Shown: one piece after another, positions 6,223-14,453 of the stretch
Layout: every line of letters starts with the position of its first letter
How positions within the stretch are numbered: position 1 is the stretch's first letter
DNA from: Coriobacteriales bacterium
GTDB taxonomy: Bacteria > Actinomycetota > Coriobacteriia > Coriobacteriales > UBA8131
Length of the DNA stretch: 14,506 nucleotides
NCBI GenBank assembly: GCA_031290695.1
Contig: JAITNB010000013.1
Location: 1 to 14,506 of the forward strand
Direction of reading: 5' to 3'
The notes under the pieces: generated by a model
Database searches by the model: none
Seen by the model: the letters and a program-made list of their open reading frames with translations, nothing else
What the model was told of the DNA's origin: nothing
Made by a program: the position numbers and the translations under genes

Positions 6223-7344
6223 ATGCCCGATATCAGTGGTAGGGAACACTTGGCCGTCATCAAGGTGGTTGGCGTGGGCGGCGGTGGGACCAATGCCGTC
6301 AACAGGATGGTCGAGGCCGGCATCAAGGGTGTCGAGTTCATAGCTATCAATACCGACCGCCAGGCGCTGCTCATGTCTGACGCCGACCAGACCGTGCATA
6401 TCGGCGAGGACCTTACCCGCGGCCTCGGCGCCGGTGCCAACCCCGAGATAGGGGCTCAGGCGGCCGAGGAGTCACGCGCCGAGATACGCGACGCGCTTGC
6501 TGGTGCCGACATGGTGTTTGTCACGGCTGGCGAAGGCGGCGGTACCGGTACCGGTGCGGCCCCTGTCGTCGCCGAGATAGCGCGCGAGGACATAGGCGCG
6601 CTCACGGTGGGCGTTGTCACGAAGCCCTTTGGCTTCGAGGGGCGCAAGCGCCGCAGCCAGGCCGACGACGGCGTCATGCTCCTCGCGCAGAAGGTCGATA
6701 CCCTCATCGTCATACCCAACGACCGCCTGTTGCAGATCGTCGAGAAGAAGACCTCCATGCTCGACGCCTTCCGCATCGCCGACGACATCCTGCGCCAGGG
6801 CACCCAGGGCATCACCGACCTCATCACCATCCCCGGGCTTATCAACCTCGACTTTGCCGACGTGCGTACCGTCATGAAGGACGCCGGCACCGCCATGATG
6901 GGCATCGGCGTCGCTTCAGGCGAGAACCGCGCCGTCGAAGCGGCCACGCAGGCCATCTCGAGCAAGCTGCTCGAATCGTCCATCGTGGGCGCCAACCGCA
7001 TCCTCGTCTCGGTCTCCGGCGCGTCTGACATGAGCCTCATCGAGGTCTCCGAGGCCGCCGACACCGTCACCGAGGCCGCCGACCCCGAGGCCATCATCAT
7101 CTTTGGGTCGGTCATCGACGACACCCTGGACGACCAGGTGCGGGTCACGGTCATCGCGACCGGCTTCAACGACACCGACACCCAGGGCTCGCTTGACTTT
7201 GGCACACCGTCCTACACGCCCGCCTCGGCCAACGACCAGGCAGCAGCCTTTGCTGCGCCGTCGCGGCCAGCACCCCGCCCGCAGGGCGGCGGCAATATCT
7301 TCGAGGATGACTACATCCCCGATTTCCTTAAACGGGGGTTCTAG
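6223..7344 (+). CDS. ftsZ: cell division protein FtsZ
   Basis: FtsZ is the tubulin-like GTPase that assembles the division ring at mid-cell. The 373-residue protein has the N-terminal [11 protein letters not shown] (19-29), the tubulin signature GEGGGTGTG (103-111), NDRLLQI (167-173) and the synergy loop NLDFADV (209-215, with Asp211 and Asp214 expected to complete the neighbouring GTP site). A short linker of about 45 residues follows the core, and the conserved C-terminal peptide [11 protein letters not shown] provides the docking site for SepF and other partners. GGAGG at 6211-6215 lies seven bases before ATG. yggS begins within or directly after its end. Neither ftsQ, murC nor ftsA lies upstream; modC does. 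Confidence 0.97.
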   Translation: MPDISGREHLAVIKVVGVGGGGTNAVNRMVEAGIKGVEFIAINTDRQALLMSDADQTVHIGEDLTRGLGAGANPEIGAQAAEESRAEIRDALAGADMVFVTAGEGGGTGTGAAPVVAEIAREDIGALTVGVVTKPFGFEGRKRRSQADDGVMLLAQKVDTLIVIPNDRLLQIVEKKTSMLDAFRIADDILRQGTQGITDLITIPGLINLDFADVRTVMKDAGTAMMGIGVASGENRAVEAATQAISSKLLESSIVGANRILVSVSGASDMSLIEVSEAADTVTEAADPEAIIIFGSVIDDTLDDQVRVTVIATGFNDTDTQGSLDFGTPSYTPASANDQAAAFAAPSRPAPRPQGGGNIFEDDYIPDFLKRGF

Positions 7345-8029
7345 TACGTCTGATTCGCTACAACAGAACCTTGGGGAAATCACCAGCGCCATCGCTGATG
7401 CGTGCGCGCGCGTTGGCCGTGACCCGCATGAGGTCACCCTTGTCGCTGTGAGCAAGACCGTGGGCCTTGATGCGGTCGCCAGCGCCATCGTGGCGGGTAT
7501 CCACGACTTTGGCGAGAACCGCACGGCGGCGTTTAACGAGAAGCACGCGGCGTTTCCTCAGGAGCGCTGGCACTTTATCGGGAGCATCCAGACCAACAAG
7601 GTCAAGGAGTTTGTGGGCAAGGCGCACCTGGTACACTCGGTGGCAAGCGAGCGGGCGCTTAACAGCATCGCTACACGGGCGCAGGGCCTGGGCATCACCC
7701 AGGATGTGCTCGTCGAGGTCAACGTCTCGGGCGAGGCGAGCAAGGACGGCGTGGCCCCAGGCGGTCTTGAGCCCCTGCTTGAGCGGGCGGCGGGCCTTGA
7801 GGGCATACGGGTGTGCGGGCTCATGACGATGGCGCCGCAGGACGATGCCACGGCTGCACGCACAGCTTTTAGAGGACTTTTTACGTTGCAGGAGAGGCTA
7901 CGGCCTCATTTTATGGGGAGTGAGCACGTCCATTTGTCAGAACTTTCTATGGGAATGTCGCAAGATCATGTGATTGCGGTCGAAGAAGGTGCTACCATTA
8001 TACGAATCGGCAGGAGTATCTGGACCTAA
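7307..8029 (+). CDS. yggS: YggS/YlmE family PLP homeostasis protein
   Basis: A single-domain PLP-binding protein of the alanine racemase-like fold that buffers pyridoxal phosphate; it has no firm enzyme activity. Visible marks: [10 protein letters not shown] with the PLP lysine, [53 protein letters not shown] and [14 protein letters not shown]. The start is unclear. ATG 7307 overlaps ftsZ by 38 bases and gives 240 residues, but GAGG abuts it directly with no spacing. Family members usually begin at the SDSL-like segment; here that would be ACG 7346, seven bases after GGGGG, giving 227 residues. The ATG is reported because it is canonical. In many Gram-positives this gene lies next to sepF, as here. 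Confidence 0.92.
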   Translation: MTTSPISLNGGSSTSDSLQQNLGEITSAIADACARVGRDPHEVTLVAVSKTVGLDAVASAIVAGIHDFGENRTAAFNEKHAAFPQERWHFIGSIQTNKVKEFVGKAHLVHSVASERALNSIATRAQGLGITQDVLVEVNVSGEASKDGVAPGGLEPLLERAAGLEGIRVCGLMTMAPQDDATAARTAFRGLFTLQERLRPHFMGSEHVHLSELSMGMSQDHVIAVEEGATIIRIGRSIWT

Positions 8030-8096
8030 ACTGCCAGGCGGCGCACCGGCACCACAGACGCAGCATGCGTTCGCGTTTTTCAAGGTTGGAGTTGAT

Positions 8097-8945
8097 ATGG
8101 GTATATTGGACAATGTGAAGAGCCGTCTGAATATCGGCGGTCAGTCGAGTCGGCCTGACGACGGCTATGACGACAGCGCCTATGCGGAGGACGGCTACGA
8201 CGACTATGCCTATGACGGGCAATATGACGACGACGGCTATGAGACTGCCTACGACGAGGCGTCGGCGGGCAGCCCGCGCGCTACAGCGTCCCGCTCCTTT
8301 GGGGTGGCCCGTACCGACTACCAGACCGACGACCATGCGCCCATCATCTCGATGACCGACGTGCGCTCACAAAACCTCACACCCCGTGCGCGGCAAGCAG
8401 CCGGGCAAGCAGCTGGGCAGTCTACGCGCCCAAGCTCATCGGCGCGCCGCTCAACGGCCAACGGCTATGTGTCGAGCCAGTTCGACGACGACTCGAAGGC
8501 GCTCAACGACGCGCTCTCCCGCTCCAGTGTGAACTCGCTCTCCCAGTTGCGCACCGAGCGCCAGCGCTTCGACGAGAGCGACGACTCCATCGCCTTCAAC
8601 GACACCCCCTCGTACTACACCAGCCGCTCGGGCCAGCCCACCGTGCGGCAACAGCGCGGCAACCGGGCATCGAGCGGGTTTCGCCAGGTGGTCGTTGTGA
8701 CCCCGGCCACCTACGCCGATGCCGAGCAGGTCGCGGTGGCCCTCAAGGCCGGCAACGCGGTCGCCATCGTGCTCAACAACCCCCGCCCCGAGCTTGCAAA
8801 GCGCATCCTCGACTTCGCCTTTGGCGCGGCGAGCGCGCTCGACGGCCAGGTCGACCGCCTGGCCGACCGCGTATTCGCTATCACCCGCGACTTTGCCCTC
8901 ACGCAGGAGGAGCAAGAGCTCCTCCGTTCCCGCGGCATCATCTAA
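8097..8945 (+). CDS. sepF: cell division protein SepF, long form
   Basis: SepF ties the FtsZ ring to the membrane. The first residues, MGILDNVKSRLNIG, form the expected amphipathic membrane-binding helix. The C-terminal domain (about 195-282) has the family pattern: FRQVVVVTPATYADAEQVAVALKAGNAVAIVLNN, RILDFAFGAASALDGQVDRLADRVFAITR. Between them lies a disordered linker of about 170 residues, where common SepF proteins (150-200 residues in all) have far less. Residues about 21-56 are very rich in Asp and Tyr (DGYDD, AYDGQYDDDGYE), and later parts in Ser, Arg and Gln. GGAG at 8088-8091 lies five bases before ATG. proC begins 12 bases downstream. Confidence 0.93.
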   Translation: MGILDNVKSRLNIGGQSSRPDDGYDDSAYAEDGYDDYAYDGQYDDDGYETAYDEASAGSPRATASRSFGVARTDYQTDDHAPIISMTDVRSQNLTPRARQAAGQAAGQSTRPSSSARRSTANGYVSSQFDDDSKALNDALSRSSVNSLSQLRTERQRFDESDDSIAFNDTPSYYTSRSGQPTVRQQRGNRASSGFRQVVVVTPATYADAEQVAVALKAGNAVAIVLNNPRPELAKRILDFAFGAASALDGQVDRLADRVFAITRDFALTQEEQELLRSRGII

Positions 8946-8957
8946 GGGACGCACACC

Positions 8958-9785
8958 ATGGCAACCATCGTCGAGGCACTGGGGAAGATAGCCCTCATCG
9001 GGGGCGGCAAGATGGGGGAGGCAATCGTCGCCGGCCTCGTCAACGGCGCGCTCTTCGACCCCAAGACCATCGTCGTTGCCACCCCGGGCGCCGAGCGCCG
9101 TGCCTATCTCAGCGAGACCTACGGCATCGACTGTGTGGCCGAGGGCGCCCAGATTGCCCATCCCCGCACCGCCCTGCTCGCCGTCAAGCCGCAGGCTCTG
9201 CGTGCTGTTGCCGAGGCGCTCACAGCCGCTCCTGCCTTCGACCCTCTCCGCGTCATATCCATCGCCGCGGGCATCACCACCGCGACCCTCTCCGAGCTCT
9301 TCCCCCACGCTGCCGTCATCCGCGTCATGCCCAATGCGCCGCTCATGGTGAGCGCTGGCATGAGCGCCGTCTGCGTCGCGTCGCAAACCCCCCGCAGCGA
9401 AGGCGAGATTGTGTGCGAGCTCTTCTCGCTCATGGGTGAGGCCCTGTTGCTTGACGAGGCCCTCATCAACGCCGCGACCGCTATCAACGGCTCCGGCCCC
9501 GCCTATTTTGCCCTGTTCGTGCAAGAACTGGCCCAAGCAGGGGAGAAGGCCGGCCTTGCCCCCGCCAGCGCCCTCCTCCTCGCGCAGCAGACGATGGCCG
9601 GCACCGCGCGTTACCTTGAGCTCACCGGGCAGACCCCCCAACAGCTCATGGATGCCGTGACCAGCCCCCATGGCACCACCCAGGCGGCACTCGAGGCCTT
9701 TGTGGCCCGCGATGTCGCCGGGACCATACAGGCGGCAACACAGGCCGCCGTACATCGAGCGGAGGAACTCGCATGCCCGTCGTGA
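8958..9785 (+). CDS. proC: pyrroline-5-carboxylate reductase
   Basis: Reduces pyrroline-5-carboxylate to proline with NAD(P)H, the last step of proline synthesis. The 275 residues show the Rossmann motif IALIGGGKMGEAIVAGL (about 12-28), LLAVKPQ, SIAAGITTATL, VIRVMPNAPLMVSAGM, and the C-terminal signature NGSGPAYFALFVQELAQAGEKAGL through TSPHGTTQAAL. The length is normal. AAGGGA (8944-8949), overlapping the sepF stop, gives the ribosome binding site. The 3' end overlaps yggT by 13 bases. proC between sepF and yggT also occurs in cyanobacteria, so its place in a division cluster is a shared old arrangement rather than an oddity unique to this strain. Confidence 0.95.
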   Translation: MATIVEALGKIALIGGGKMGEAIVAGLVNGALFDPKTIVVATPGAERRAYLSETYGIDCVAEGAQIAHPRTALLAVKPQALRAVAEALTAAPAFDPLRVISIAAGITTATLSELFPHAAVIRVMPNAPLMVSAGMSAVCVASQTPRSEGEIVCELFSLMGEALLLDEALINAATAINGSGPAYFALFVQELAQAGEKAGLAPASALLLAQQTMAGTARYLELTGQTPQQLMDAVTSPHGTTQAALEAFVARDVAGTIQAATQAAVHRAEELACPS

Positions 9786-10048
9786 TGCTGATAAGTGTTG
9801 TGAGCCGTCTGGTCGACCTCTATGTGATCCTCATCGTGGTATGGGCGATCTTCTCGTGGTTTGACCACAGCAAAGGGATACTCAACGACATCTACAAGGT
9901 GCTCGACACGCTGGTGGGCCCCTACATCAAGCTCTTCAAGCGCATCATCCCGCCGCTCGGGGGCATCGACATAACCCCTATTATCGCGATACTTGCCCTT
10001 GAATTGGCAATACGGGCGCTCCAGGGGCTTCTTATGGGGCTTTTATGA
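9773..10048 (+). CDS. yggT: YggT/YlmG family membrane protein
   Basis: A 91-residue membrane protein with two hydrophobic segments (about 4-28 and 67-90) joined by a loop with GPYIKLFKRIIPPLGGIDITPII, the YggT signature. The family is linked to septum and nucleoid positioning in several bacteria and to plastid nucleoids, but its molecular role is not settled. ATG 9773 has GGAGG at 9761-9765 with seven-base spacing and overlaps proC by 13 bases. ATG 9785, which shares a base with the proC stop (TGATG), is a possible second start four residues in. Confidence 0.9.
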   Translation: MPVVMLISVVSRLVDLYVILIVVWAIFSWFDHSKGILNDIYKVLDTLVGPYIKLFKRIIPPLGGIDITPIIAILALELAIRALQGLLMGLL

Positions 10049-10060
10049 CACCAATACCCT

Positions 10061-10109
10061 TTAACATTTGCCATCCTATGGTAAGATATGCGCATATAAA
10101 CGGTATAAT
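10061..10109 (+). promoter_or_regulatory. divIVA promoter region with palindrome
   Basis: A perfect -10 box TATAAT lies at 10104-10109, but no good -35 stands 17 bases upstream (GTAAGA, 10081-10086). Instead a perfect 12-base palindrome, ATATGCGCATAT (10086-10097), covers the -35/spacer area. A second possible promoter is TTAACA (10061-10066) with TAAGAT (10082-10087), though its spacer is only 15 bases. The weak -35 plus palindrome suggests regulated or activator-dependent transcription. Confidence 0.5.
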
Positions 10110-10182
10110 AGTGTTACAACGAGCAAGAAGACGATAGCCTGGCAGCACCGAGGGAACGGTTTTGATACTGAGAGGAACGGTC

Positions 10183-10902
10183 ATGAGCATAACCGCACAG
10201 GAAATACAGCAAGTAGGCTTTGGTTCGTCCCGCCGTGGCTACGACTCGCAGGAGGTCGACGACTTCTTGGAGCGGGTGGCCCGTGAGGTAGATCTCCTCA
10301 ATCGCGCCCTTGCAGAGGCCAAGGACCGCCTTGAGCTTGCCGATCAACGGCCTTCTGCGTCCGGTGCGGCCTCGGGCATCGCTGAGGACTCCATCTCAAA
10401 AGCGTTCATCGCAGCGCAGCGCAGCGCCGACGCCCTTATGGACGAGGCACGCCGTGAGGCAGAGAAGCTGTACCGCGACTCTGAGGGCAAGGCCCGCGAC
10501 ATTGTGCGTGACTCCCTTGCCGAGAAGCAGCGCATCCAAAACGAGATTGACCGTCTGCGCGAGTCCTGCGAGCAGTTCCGCACCGACTACCTCTCGCTGA
10601 TCCACCACTTCAACGCCGATGCCCAGAAGACGTTCCCGTCCGTAGACGAGAAGGCGGCCGCGCTTGGTGCGCCCGCGCCCGATGTCGAGGCCCAAGGCCT
10701 CTTCGCCGCCAATGACGCGGCTGTAGCCGCCCCTGCCCCCGCAGAGGAGCCTGTCCCTGAGCGGCCCTCGTACACGCCAAAGCCCCCAGTCGAGGAAGCT
10801 GCTGCTGTCGCAGAGGAGACGGCCTACTACCAAGACATCCCCACTGCCTATGACGCCTACGATGACGATGACGACGACCTCGACATCGAGGAGATCGACT
10901 GA
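10183..10902 (+). CDS. divIVA: DivIVA domain protein
   Basis: DivIVA binds negatively curved membrane at poles and septa; in Actinobacteria it directs polar growth and septum placement. The N-terminal domain has the family pattern ITAQEIQQVGF then RRGYDSQEVDDFLERVAREVDLL. A long coiled coil follows (roughly residues 70-150: FIAAQRSADALMDEARREAEKLY... RIQNEIDRLRESCEQF). The tail is Pro/Ala/Glu-rich and ends in an acidic run YDAYDDDDDDLDIEEID. Length from ATG 10183 is 239 residues. The ATG has AGAGGA at 10171-10176 upstream. An in-frame TTG at 10162, with its own AGGGAACGG, would add seven residues and is less likely. The DUF167 gene starts inside the last codons. Confidence 0.94.
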   Translation: MSITAQEIQQVGFGSSRRGYDSQEVDDFLERVAREVDLLNRALAEAKDRLELADQRPSASGAASGIAEDSISKAFIAAQRSADALMDEARREAEKLYRDSEGKARDIVRDSLAEKQRIQNEIDRLRESCEQFRTDYLSLIHHFNADAQKTFPSVDEKAAALGAPAPDVEAQGLFAANDAAVAAPAPAEEPVPERPSYTPKPPVEEAAAVAEETAYYQDIPTAYDAYDDDDDDLDIEEID

Positions 10903-11180
10903 CCACCCTCGCCGTTAAAGTCTCCCCCCGCTCGTCAGGCGACCTGCTGGCGGGATGGCTCACCAGTGAGCGCACCGAGCTCCATGTCAAGGTAACTGCC
11001 GTCGCAGACGGCGGCAAGGCAAACGAGGCCCTCATCAAGCTCATTGCCCGGGAACTTGGTATCCCCAAGGGTGCGGTGCGCATCATGCGTGGTGCGACGG
11101 CACGCCATAAGCTCCTGCAGCTCGAAATCGATGCCGGCCGTTTTGATGAATGGGCGCGGCATCTGCCGGTCTGCCCGTAG
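10899..11180 (+). CDS. yggU: DUF167 (YggU) family protein with CTG start
   Basis: The frame reads TTLAVKVSPRSSGD, ELHVKVTAVADGGKANEALIKLIARELGIPKGAVRIMRGATARHKLLQLEI, a clear match to the small DUF167 fold; DGGKAN and the RGATARHK segment are its hallmarks. The function is unknown; the genes often sit beside yggT and divIVA. Stops at 10863 and 10869 close the frame upstream. The next ATG or GTG is deep inside the conserved domain, so neither can be the start. CTG 10899-10901 overlaps the divIVA TGA and lies five bases after GGAG (10890-10893). From CTG the protein is 93 residues, normal for the family. Translation is probably coupled to divIVA. Confidence 0.85.
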   Translation: MTTLAVKVSPRSSGDLLAGWLTSERTELHVKVTAVADGGKANEALIKLIARELGIPKGAVRIMRGATARHKLLQLEIDAGRFDEWARHLPVCP

Positions 11181-11273
11181 AAGGCCGCCCCCATTTGGTA
11201 TATCATAGAGCGTGAACGCAGCAGAAGGGATTCGCACCCCGTCGAGGAATCGACCTTATCGCAAGGAGAAACC

Positions 11274-12152
11274 ATGGGCTTCGTGATCGTCACCGACTCT
11301 TCATCAAACCTTCCCGAGGCCATGATCGACCATTATGGCCTCCATGTCCTGGCCCTTGAGTTCAATGTCGAGGGCGAGGTCTACCGCAGCTACCTCAAGG
11401 GTGCCATCACCGACCTCAAGCAGTTCTACACGATGATGCGCGCGGGCAAGGTCGTCACCACCTCGCTTATCAGCACCGAGGAGACCGACACGATGATGCG
11501 CGCGCTCTTCACACAGGGCCTCGACGTCCTCTACCTGGGCTTCGACTCGGCGCTCTCGGGCAGCTATGACACCGCCAGCTCCTATATGCAGCACCTGCAG
11601 GAAAGCGAGTTCCCCGAGCGCACACTCCGCTGTGTCGACACGCTCGCCGCCGCCTTGGGCCAGGGCCTCTTTGTGGTCGATGCCGCCAAGAAGCGCGAGG
11701 CCGGTGCCAGCCTTGACGAGCTGGCTAGCTGGGCCCAGGAGCACCGCCTCGACTACGCCCACTGGTTCACTGTCGAAGACCTCAGCTACCTGCAGCGGGG
11801 CGGGCGTCTCTCCAAAGGCGCTGCGTTTGCCGCGACCGTGCTCAACATCAAGCCAGTGCTCCATGTCGACTCCGCTGGCTATCTGGTGCCGGTGGAGAAG
11901 GTGCGCGGCCGCCGTAAGTCGCTCCAATCCCTCTTCGACCGGTTTGCCGCGACTGCGGCGGAGCCCAAGGCGGAGCAGACGGTCTACATCTCACATGGCG
12001 ACTGCATCGAGGATGTCGACATACTGGTGAATATGATCAAGGATGCCTTTGGCGTCACCGATTTTGTCATCAACAACCTCGACCCTGTCATAGGTGCCCA
12101 CGCCGGCCCCGGCACCGTGGCCCTCTTCTTCCGCACCGATCAGGAACGATAA
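11274..12152 (+). CDS. degV: DegV family fatty acid-binding protein
   Basis: DegV/FakB proteins hold a fatty acid in a closed cleft and, in Firmicutes, present it to the kinase FakA for phospholipid synthesis. The 292-residue protein has VTDSSSNLPEAM at the start, VVTTSLIST (about 60-68), LGFDSALSGSYDTA, VDTLAAALGQGLFV, then FTVEDLSYLQRGGRLSKGAAFAATVLNIKPVL and the C-terminal GAHAGPGTVALFF; all are family marks around the lipid-binding site. AAGGAG at 11263-11268 lies five bases before ATG. TATCAT at 11201-11206 could be a -10 box, but I see no matching -35. No fakA (DAK-type kinase) gene is in the window, so the partner is unknown. Confidence 0.93.
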   Translation: MGFVIVTDSSSNLPEAMIDHYGLHVLALEFNVEGEVYRSYLKGAITDLKQFYTMMRAGKVVTTSLISTEETDTMMRALFTQGLDVLYLGFDSALSGSYDTASSYMQHLQESEFPERTLRCVDTLAAALGQGLFVVDAAKKREAGASLDELASWAQEHRLDYAHWFTVEDLSYLQRGGRLSKGAAFAATVLNIKPVLHVDSAGYLVPVEKVRGRRKSLQSLFDRFAATAAEPKAEQTVYISHGDCIEDVDILVNMIKDAFGVTDFVINNLDPVIGAHAGPGTVALFFRTDQER

Positions 12153-12223
12153 ACCCGCCACTGTCATCTTTGGGCGCAGCCCGAGGATCCTTGCGCGTAG
12201 CGCCACAAACTTCTCCAAAAGCC

Positions 12224-12259
12224 GGGACCCGGCCACGGCTCACGCCGCGACCGGGTCCC
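12224..12259 (-). terminator. large hairpin, terminator-like for the minus strand
   Basis: GGGACCCGG (12224-12232) pairs with CCGGGTCCC (12251-12259), and an inner CGGC-TCAC-GCCG (12236-12247) extends the stem. Read on the minus strand it is followed by GGC and then TTTT, so it fits as a second terminator for the glutamine synthetase gene. On the plus strand no T-run follows, although the hairpin might also slow transcription leaving degV. Confidence 0.55.
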
Positions 12260-12277
12260 CAGAGTGCCCAAATCAAA

Positions 12278-12301
12278 CCTCGGTAAGGGCAATTACCGGG
12301 G
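12278..12301 (-). terminator. intrinsic terminator of the glutamine synthetase gene
   Basis: CCTCGGTAA (12278-12286) pairs with TTACCGGGG (12293-12301) with one wobble and a six-base loop. On the minus strand it starts 13 bases after the stop codon and is followed by TTTGATTT. Confidence 0.6.
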
Positions 12302-12313
12302 CTGGATTGGTAA

Positions 12314-14398
12314 TCAGGTGTAGAACAGCATGTGGTTGTACGTTGGCACCGGCCAGTAGTCGTGTCCCACGAGCAGCTCCATACTGTCAACGGCCGTGCG
12401 CACGGCGTTCATCGCGGGTATGACCTTCTCCAGATACGCAAAGGCGTTGCCTTTGGAGCCCTCCACCTGCTCTGCCGCAACCAAAGCGGCCTCAAGTGCC
12501 TCGACACCGCTGGCGATGGCGTTGATTCCATCGGTCAATTTCCCAAGCAGGGCTTCTTCGGCCGAGGTGTCAAGCGCCTCGCTCACGTCCTTCTTTGACG
12601 AGATAGACGCGGCTATCGTCGTCGAGTACTCGATGATGGCGGGCAGAAAGCGCGCGCGGGCCATACGGGCAGTCGTAAGGCCCTCGATGTTGATCTTTTT
12701 GGAGTAGTGCTCCAGCTTGACCTCGTAGCGGCTCTCGATCTCTACCTTGCTCAACACGGCGTACTTCTCAAAGACCGCGATGCTCTCGGGCGCGATGTAC
12801 TGCGACAGGGCCTCCGGGGTGCTCTTGAGGTTGAGAAGCCCGCGCTTCTGGGCCTCTACGGGCCATTCCTCGCTGTAGTTGTTGCCGTTGAAGACGATAC
12901 GCTGGTGGTCGGTGAGGACCTGTTTCATATACTCTTTGGCGGCCTTTGCAAAGTCTGCGGCACCGGTGAGGGCGTCGGCAAAGTCGGAGAGGGTCTTGGC
13001 GACGATGGTGTTGAGAATCGTGTTGGCATCGCTCAGGTTAATCTCGGCGCCCGGCATACGAAACTCGAACTTGTTGCCAGTAAAGGCAAACGGCGAGGTG
13101 CGGTTGCGGTCGGTGTTGTCCTTGATAAAGGTTGGCAGCGTGGGGACGCCCAGGTCCATGGTCTGCGCGCCGGTCGAGCTATAGGCCTCGGCATTGATGA
13201 TGGCACGCACCACGGCCTCCAGCTCGTCGCCCAAAAAGATCGAGATGATGGCCGGCGGCGCCTCGTTGGCACCCAGGCGGTGGTCGTTGCCGGCACTTGC
13301 GACGCTCATGCGCAACAGGCCCTGGTACTCGTCAACGGCCTTGATGATGGCAGTGAGGAACACAAGGAACTGCAGGTTCTCAAACGGCGTGCTGCCGGGC
13401 TCAAGCAGGTTGGCGCCATCGGCACTGATGCTCCAGTTGTTGTGCTTGCCGTTGCCGTTGATGCCCTCAAACGGCTTCTCGTGCTGCAGGCACACGAGTC
13501 CGTGATGCGAGGCCAGCTTGCGCATAAGCTCCATCGTGAGCAGGTTCGCGTCGATGGCGGCGTTGGTGGTGAGGAAGATGGGGGCCAGCTCGTGCTGCGA
13601 CGGGGCGACCTCGTTGTGCTTGGTGTTCGCAGGGATGCCCAGCTTCCACAGCTCGGTGTCAAGCTCCTCCATAAAGCGGTTGACGGTGGGCCGTATCGCG
13701 CCAAAATAATGCTCCTCAAGCTCCTGCCCCTTGCAGGGGTTGGCACCAAAGAGCGTGCGGCCGGTGAGGATAAGGTCGAGCCGGTCGGCGTAGTCCTCCT
13801 CCTTGATGAGGAAGTACTCCTGCTCGGGCCCCACCGTGGTCGAGACCTGCGCGATGTCCTTGCCAAACAGCGCCAGCACCCGCTTTGCCTCGCGGCTGAT
13901 GGCATCCATCGAGCGCAGTAGCGGCGTTTTCTTATCCAGCGCCTCGCCTGTATAGCTCACAAAGGCCGTGGGGATACAGAGCACGTTGTCCTTGATAAAC
14001 GCGTAGCTCGTGGGGTCCCACGCGGTGTAGCCGCGCGCCTCAAAGGTGCTGCGCACGCCGCCGCTGGGAAAGCTCGATGCGTCAGGCTCGCCTTGGATGA
14101 GCTCTTTGCCCGAGAAGCTCATCAAGGCCCGCCCGTCGGCCTGTGGGTTGAGGAAGCTGTCATGCTTCTCCGACGTGATCCCGGTGAGCGGCTGAAACCA
14201 GTGCGTGTAATGCGTCGCGCCCAGCTCGATCGCCCACTCCTTCATCGCGTGTGCGACGACGTTGGCCACCGCGAGGTTGAGCGGCTCGCCCTCTTTCACC
14301 GTCTGCGCAAGCATCTTGTACGTAGCGCTTGGTAGGCGCTCCTGCATGACATGGTCATTAAAGACCAGGCTGCCATACGTCTCAGAAATCGTTGCCAT
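12314..14398 (-). CDS. glnN: type III glutamine synthetase (GSIII)
   Basis: Condenses ammonia and glutamate into glutamine at the cost of ATP, the main entry point of nitrogen at low ammonia. The 694 residues match the large GSIII class (about 700) rather than GlnA type I (about 470). Visible motifs include [10 protein letters not shown] (189-198), [16 protein letters not shown] (260-275), [13 protein letters not shown] (about 311-323), [13 protein letters not shown] and [16 protein letters not shown], which build the metal and substrate site. A long C-terminal helical region follows. The start is ATG at 14398: [11 protein letters not shown] is the expected N-terminus, and GGAG lies 10 bases upstream. 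An upstream in-frame ATG at 14452 would overlap the promoter. The gene runs opposite to degV and ends against its 3' side. Confidence 0.96.
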   Translation of the reverse strand: MATISETYGSLVFNDHVMQERLPSATYKMLAQTVKEGEPLNLAVANVVAHAMKEWAIELGATHYTHWFQPLTGITSEKHDSFLNPQADGRALMSFSGKELIQGEPDASSFPSGGVRSTFEARGYTAWDPTSYAFIKDNVLCIPTAFVSYTGEALDKKTPLLRSMDAISREAKRVLALFGKDIAQVSTTVGPEQEYFLIKEEDYADRLDLILTGRTLFGANPCKGQELEEHYFGAIRPTVNRFMEELDTELWKLGIPANTKHNEVAPSQHELAPIFLTTNAAIDANLLTMELMRKLASHHGLVCLQHEKPFEGINGNGKHNNWSISADGANLLEPGSTPFENLQFLVFLTAIIKAVDEYQGLLRMSVASAGNDHRLGANEAPPAIISIFLGDELEAVVRAIINAEAYSSTGAQTMDLGVPTLPTFIKDNTDRNRTSPFAFTGNKFEFRMPGAEINLSDANTILNTIVAKTLSDFADALTGAADFAKAAKEYMKQVLTDHQRIVFNGNNYSEEWPVEAQKRGLLNLKSTPEALSQYIAPESIAVFEKYAVLSKVEIESRYEVKLEHYSKKINIEGLTTARMARARFLPAIIEYSTTIAASISSKKDVSEALDTSAEEALLGKLTDGINAIASGVEALEAALVAAEQVEGSKGNAFAYLEKVIPAMNAVRTAVDSMELLVGHDYWPVPTYNHMLFYT

Positions 14399-14435
14399 AA
14401 TTCGAGCACTCCTTTTTTCGTAGGGAAACCTTCGC

Positions 14436-14453
14436 ATACCAAGGTATATCATA
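14436..14453 (-). promoter_or_regulatory. candidate glnN promoter -10 with inverted repeat
   Basis: On the minus strand TATGAT (14453 to 14448) matches a -10 box at five of six bases, in an AT-rich stretch about 50 bases upstream of ATG. No convincing -35 is seen. ATACC-AA-GGTAT (14436-14447) lies directly downstream, about where transcription would begin, and could be a repressor site for nitrogen control. The remaining bases to 14506 hold no recognisable gene. Confidence 0.35.

Noticed and set aside
6529..6555. FtsZ signature loop has Glu where Escherichia coli has Met ([10 protein letters not shown])
   Set aside because: The Glu form is normal in Actinobacteria such as Mycobacterium, so it is a lineage marker and not a defect.
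8451..9755. Long minus-strand open frame opposite sepF and proC (434 codons)
   Set aside because: Both plus-strand genes are well-supported families; the antisense frame is low-complexity Gly/Arg/Glu-rich and unrecognised.
12707..13921. Long plus-strand open frame opposite glnN (404 codons)
   Set aside because: It is antisense to the clearly coding glutamine synthetase, has no recognisable domains, and is explained by the codon bias of that gene.
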